Shown in pieces: positions 43,737 through 64,000 of a DNA stretch of 64,000 nucleotides. Position numbers and translations under genes: made by a program. Every line of letters begins with the position of its first letter. Within the stretch, counting starts at the first letter, position 1. The DNA is taken from contig CALSFV010000244.1 in assembly GCA_943737045.1 (NCBI GenBank), forward strand, positions 248,001-312,000, in the 5' to 3' direction. Below the pieces are notes generated by a model. It had not been told where the DNA came from. It did no database searches and worked only from the letters and a program-made list of their open reading frames with translations. The stretch comes from Parapristionchus giblindavisi. Its lineage: Eukaryota > Nematoda > Chromadorea > Rhabditida > Diplogasteridae.

Positions 43737-46558
43737 TTCTTCTCTCCCCCTTCTTTTCTCTCTACCTCTCCCCTTCTCTCTCCCTCTCCCTCTCTCCCCC
43801 CATCTCCCCCTCTTCTCATTCGTTGGTTCCCCTCCACTCATTCATCTAGTGTTCCTCTCTCTCACTTCACTTCATCAGCTGTTGTTCTGTTCTATTGGGT
43901 TGGATTGTATCTTGGATTCTAACTTCATATTCTACTTCTACTCGTATTCTCATTTACTCTTATTCTTATTATTCTTATATTTACTTCTTATTCTTCGTCT
44001 ACTTCTTCTACTCCCTTTTGTTCATTCGTTTTATCTGAATCGTTGTTGTCGGTGAGGCTGACTGGATTATTGATTTTTTAAAAAATTCTATTGATTGATT
44101 GATATCCGATGCGCGACTAGTTGTTGTTAGTAATTTTATCCGTACTGCACATACTCTGTGTTCCTTCTTACTAATTCGTTGTTTAAAAGTGTGGAGCATC
44201 GTAGAAGAAATAGAAAAGAAAAGGGAAAAGAGAGAAAGTAGAAAGTAGAAAGAAAAGTAGAAAAGAAATAAAGAAAGGAAAAAAAGAAAGAAAGCAGAAA
44301 GTAAGAGGGGGGGGAGAAGAAAAGAGAAAGGAGAATTTAGAAAGTAAGAGGGGGAGAGGAGGATGCGTCTTCGGCGCCTTTCATTCACCGTCTCTCTTGT
44401 CACTGTCCCTTTTTGTGCACGAACATGACATGATGATTGAGAGTGATAGAGAGATGTTGATAGATATTGGGAGGGGAGGGAGGAGGAGGTGGAGAGAGAT
44501 ATTGATAGATTGACTAGAACCTAAACAGTGATTCTCGCCGTTACTAATTAACTACGAGGTATCGTGAAAGAATTTTTTTATATGACGTGCAATATGAAAT
44601 AGTTAAGGCCCTTTCGGTCCGGGGTTTTCTAAACAGCGGAACACTAATAACTATTTTTGATTCTCTAATTTTCAAATGCATGTGTACGTGAGTTCCGTGT
44701 TTATTATGGTCTATCTCTCTATTTCAATAGTATAAAAGTCTTGAAGAAAAGGCCCGTTACCTCTTTTTTTTTTTACAATTTTTTCGCCCTCTTTTTGACT
44801 GGCCCGTTGTGTTTTGAAGTAGCGCCGCGCTTACTAATAACTTCTTTTGATTCACTAATCTTCAATTCCAGTATGACATTGGTTTGTTATGATCTATCTC
44901 TAGTTCAATTGACAGATAGATTGGTTGTGTTTGTTGGACTCATTAAGAGTTGGAGCGTCTATTGAGTGTTTATGTGACAGAATTAGTTAGTGAGTGATAA
45001 AGTGTGGAAAGAGAGAGAGAAATAGAGAGTTAGAAGATGATTATAGAGGATGAGGTAGAGAGAGATAGAGGAAGAACGAGATGGAGAGAGAGGGCGTTAG
45101 AAGATGATAAAGAGGTAGATGTAGAGGTAGAGGAGGAGGAGAAATAGAGAGAACTCGTAGAGGAAGAAGTAGAAGAGTCGAGTAAGACGATTATATTGTA
45201 TTGAATGATGTGAAGAAGGTGGAGGTGAATATTGACCAGACTATCTCGATCTCTCCTTCCTCTCCTCTCCCTGTCTTCTATTCCTCCTCATTCCTCTCTC
45301 TTCTCTCTCCTCCCTCTCTCTCCCCCGATTCTCTCTCTCTCTCTCTCTTTCTCTCGCAGACATCTCCTCCCCCCTTCCTCCTCCTCTTGTTCATTGTTAT
45401 CATCGTTCCATGGCTCCTGTATTACATGTTCTCCCATCCTCCCTCTCCTCTTCTAAATATCCTCTCTACATTTGTTCCTGATCTCTCCTTCTCCCTCTCC
45501 CTCCCCCTCTCTTTCTCACCCTCTCCCTCTGCCTTTCCTCCTCCTCCTCCATTCTAACGACCCCATCAGAATGGCCATCTATCCATTCTCTCCATCTATA
45601 TCCCCCTACCCTCTTCTGCATCTTTTTCGTTTTCGTTTTTTTCCCCTGCTACCACCCCTTATGCCTTTAAATGCACACACGTATATTTACTTCTAATTCC
45701 TCTTCTTTTCACTACTCTTCTTCCTCTTCATCTTCCTCTCCCTCTTCCTATTTCTCTTCTTTCTTCTCTTCTTCCTCCTCTTCTTCCTAGTCTCCTTCAT
45801 CTTATTCATCGTGGCGCGCCCGATTGATTCCCCGTTTCACCCGGTCCCCGTAACCATCATCATAATCACGATAATAATACAATTACCATCGATACTTCCC
45901 CATCCTCATTCTCGATAATCGATAATCAATCCCTTGTTGTAGATCGATAAATCGATAATCGATTGTATTCATTGTAGATCGATAATCTCTGGTCTGATAT
46001 CGATTGATTGATCGTCCTTCCCCTCTCCATCCATCGCCGAAGAGGGTGTTGTGCGAGCGAGATCAATCGATTAGTGAGAGAGGAGAAGGGTGGAGGAGAC
46101 CTGAATATCGATTAGTGGATAAACGAAGACACTCCTAAGAGGTATATTGATTTATTGATTTGGTTATGTTGATTTATTGATTGGTTTGATTTAAAATGAA
46201 CAGAAGGTAGGGAAAGCTATCCTTGTTTTGCGTGGTCTCTCGCTTCTTTTCCTTTCGTAACTTTTGAACATGTTGCATTAGTTGATATGGTACACGAGAA
46301 TGATGGTGTGATGGGAGGAGCTAGGGGCTGTGTATGACTTGTTGATTATTGATTGATTGGGAGGATTATCGATTGATTACTTGATTAGACGAACGATCTC
46401 ATTGCATACAAAGCTCTCAAATTATCACTTAGTGTAGAGTTTGCAGTAGTTATTTGCGTAGTGCGTGGAACATTGATCCGCCGGGTGCACGTATGGGACG
46501 ATGTTTGGTTGTGGTAGTGGTAGTTAGTAGTCGGGGTCGAGCGTTAGGACGTGACTAT
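43673..46558. other. Gene-free, low-complexity stretch
   Basis: CT tracts at 43690-43810 and 45240-45550; AG-rich 44200-44370. No exon is supported. Confidence 0.45.
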
Positions 46559-47050
46559 TTGGTTGCACTGATGAGAGATGAGAGATGTTTTCTATTCTAT
46601 TTCATACATTTTCGGCGCTCTCACGGGATCTTTTTTTTAAAAAAAAAAGGTTATTTTTCACTTAAAATAAGCCTTATCTAGTGGGTGGACCCTGAAAGTG
46701 AACCGTGCATACTGGGCAGATCCTCACATTATGAGGGTATGAAAATGTGTGGTTGCACTGATTAGTGGTGCACTGATTAGAATTAAGATAAATTTGTATA
46801 ATAATAATAATTATTATTATTATTTGGTTGCACTAATGGGAGATGTTTTCTGTTTCATTTCATGCATTTTCGGCGCCTTCACAGGATCGTTTTAGAAAAA
46901 ATCGTTATTTTCCACTTAAAATAAGCCTTATATAGTGGGTGGTTTACCACATTATCAGGATATGGAAATGTATTAATGAAGGATTGATTTGATAGTTGGT
47001 TGTGTTGGAAACAAGTTAAAAGATGGTTGCACTAATCAGAGATGTTTTCC
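46559..47050 (+). repeat. Diverged tandem duplication
   Basis: TTGGTTGCACTGATGAGAGA...CACTTAAAATAAGCC...GTGGGTGG occurs at 46559-46690 and again at 46823-46945. A third partial start (ATGGTTGCACTAATC) is at 47021. It lies shortly upstream of the Ca2+-ATPase gene. Confidence 0.75.
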
Positions 47051-47403
47051 ATTCCATTCATTGTCTCGTACTTTTTCTCTCCTGTATTTCCTCTATCTGT
47101 GAGTCAGAAGACGGAGAGAAAGAGCACGCTGAAAAATGGAATGAATCAGTGGGCAGGGAGGGATGGACGAGAGAGAGAGGGAGGAGAGAGAGAGAGAGAG
47201 AGAGATAGAGTGAGAGAGGCAGGAAACGTACATCAAAATATATATGTATAAGAACCCCCTCCCCATTTTTCTCGCTCTCTCTCTCTCGCCAGGTTGATTC
47301 ATGTTGTACTCGCATTGATATAAATCGAAGAACTCGTTCGGTTACTTCATTATCCATAGCTTATCATTATTATTATTATTTAATTAATTATTTTACTTAA
47401 TTC

Positions 47404-47410
47404 ATTTCAG
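47404..47410 (+). promoter_or_regulatory. Splice acceptor before the Ca2+-ATPase start
   Basis: ATTTCAG lies 24 bp before the ATG at 47435, after an AT-rich stretch. It is either a spliced-leader addition site or the end of a 5' UTR intron. Confidence 0.55.
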
Positions 47411-47434
47411 GAGTAGGTACCAGTCGACCCAATC

Positions 47435-63998
<16,564 letters not shown>

Positions 63999-64000
63999 AG

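Overview
The window is eukaryotic DNA, most likely from a nematode. I infer a diplogastrid of the Pristionchus type. The evidence is very high intron density with small exons, splice acceptors of the tttcag/ttgcag type placed just before start codons (as for spliced-leader addition), introns full of (TGAT)n, (TTA)n and TTTGATC repeats, and gene families shared with nematodes. The species call is an inference; the gene calls do not depend on it.

Layout. 1-5,070 is a nest of DNA transposons: a decayed Tc1/mariner copy with clear 27-bp inverted ends, several large palindromes, and tRNA-like sequences with Pol III box A/box B inside the palindromes. 5,368-6,924 (+) encodes a secreted, highly repetitive peptide precursor with 18 copies of a QxQPKGFG-KR unit, predicted to be cut into amidated peptides, plus two glycine-rich segments. 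7,850-8,292 (-) is a four-exon gene, found by joining exons by hand, for an 86-residue secreted peptide with six cysteines in a defensin-like pattern. 9,516-10,392 (+) is a three-exon HMG-box chromatin protein with a histone-H1-like tail. 10.4-19.3 kb holds no clear gene, only repeats, palindromes and two weak small-ORF candidates.

19,264-30,104 (+) is a complete 19-exon alkaline phosphatase, about 582 residues, with a signal peptide, the full set of catalytic residues and a C-terminal membrane segment with a basic tail. Its introns carry many palindromic elements and its start codon sits 7 bases after the end of a mariner-type palindrome. 30.1-47.4 kb is gene-poor and dominated by long purine/pyrimidine tracts. 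47,435-63,947 (+) is the 5' part (25 exons, about 807 codons) of a plasma-membrane Ca2+-transporting P-type ATPase that runs off the right edge; it carries the TGES, DKTGT, KGASE and TGDGTNDGP motifs and a run of small symmetric exons where other animals splice this transporter alternatively.

Mobile DNA is the second theme. Families I could define from the sequence are: TA-flanked palindromes with CAGT ends (Tc1/mariner type); hAT-like miniature elements with perfect or near-perfect 8-bp target duplications (two end types, CATAGGTCGAA and GGCACTA); and a ~110-bp palindrome with an AGCTAATTT end present in at least 15 copies. The most novel protein-level candidates are the two neighbouring secreted-peptide genes at 5.4-8.3 kb.
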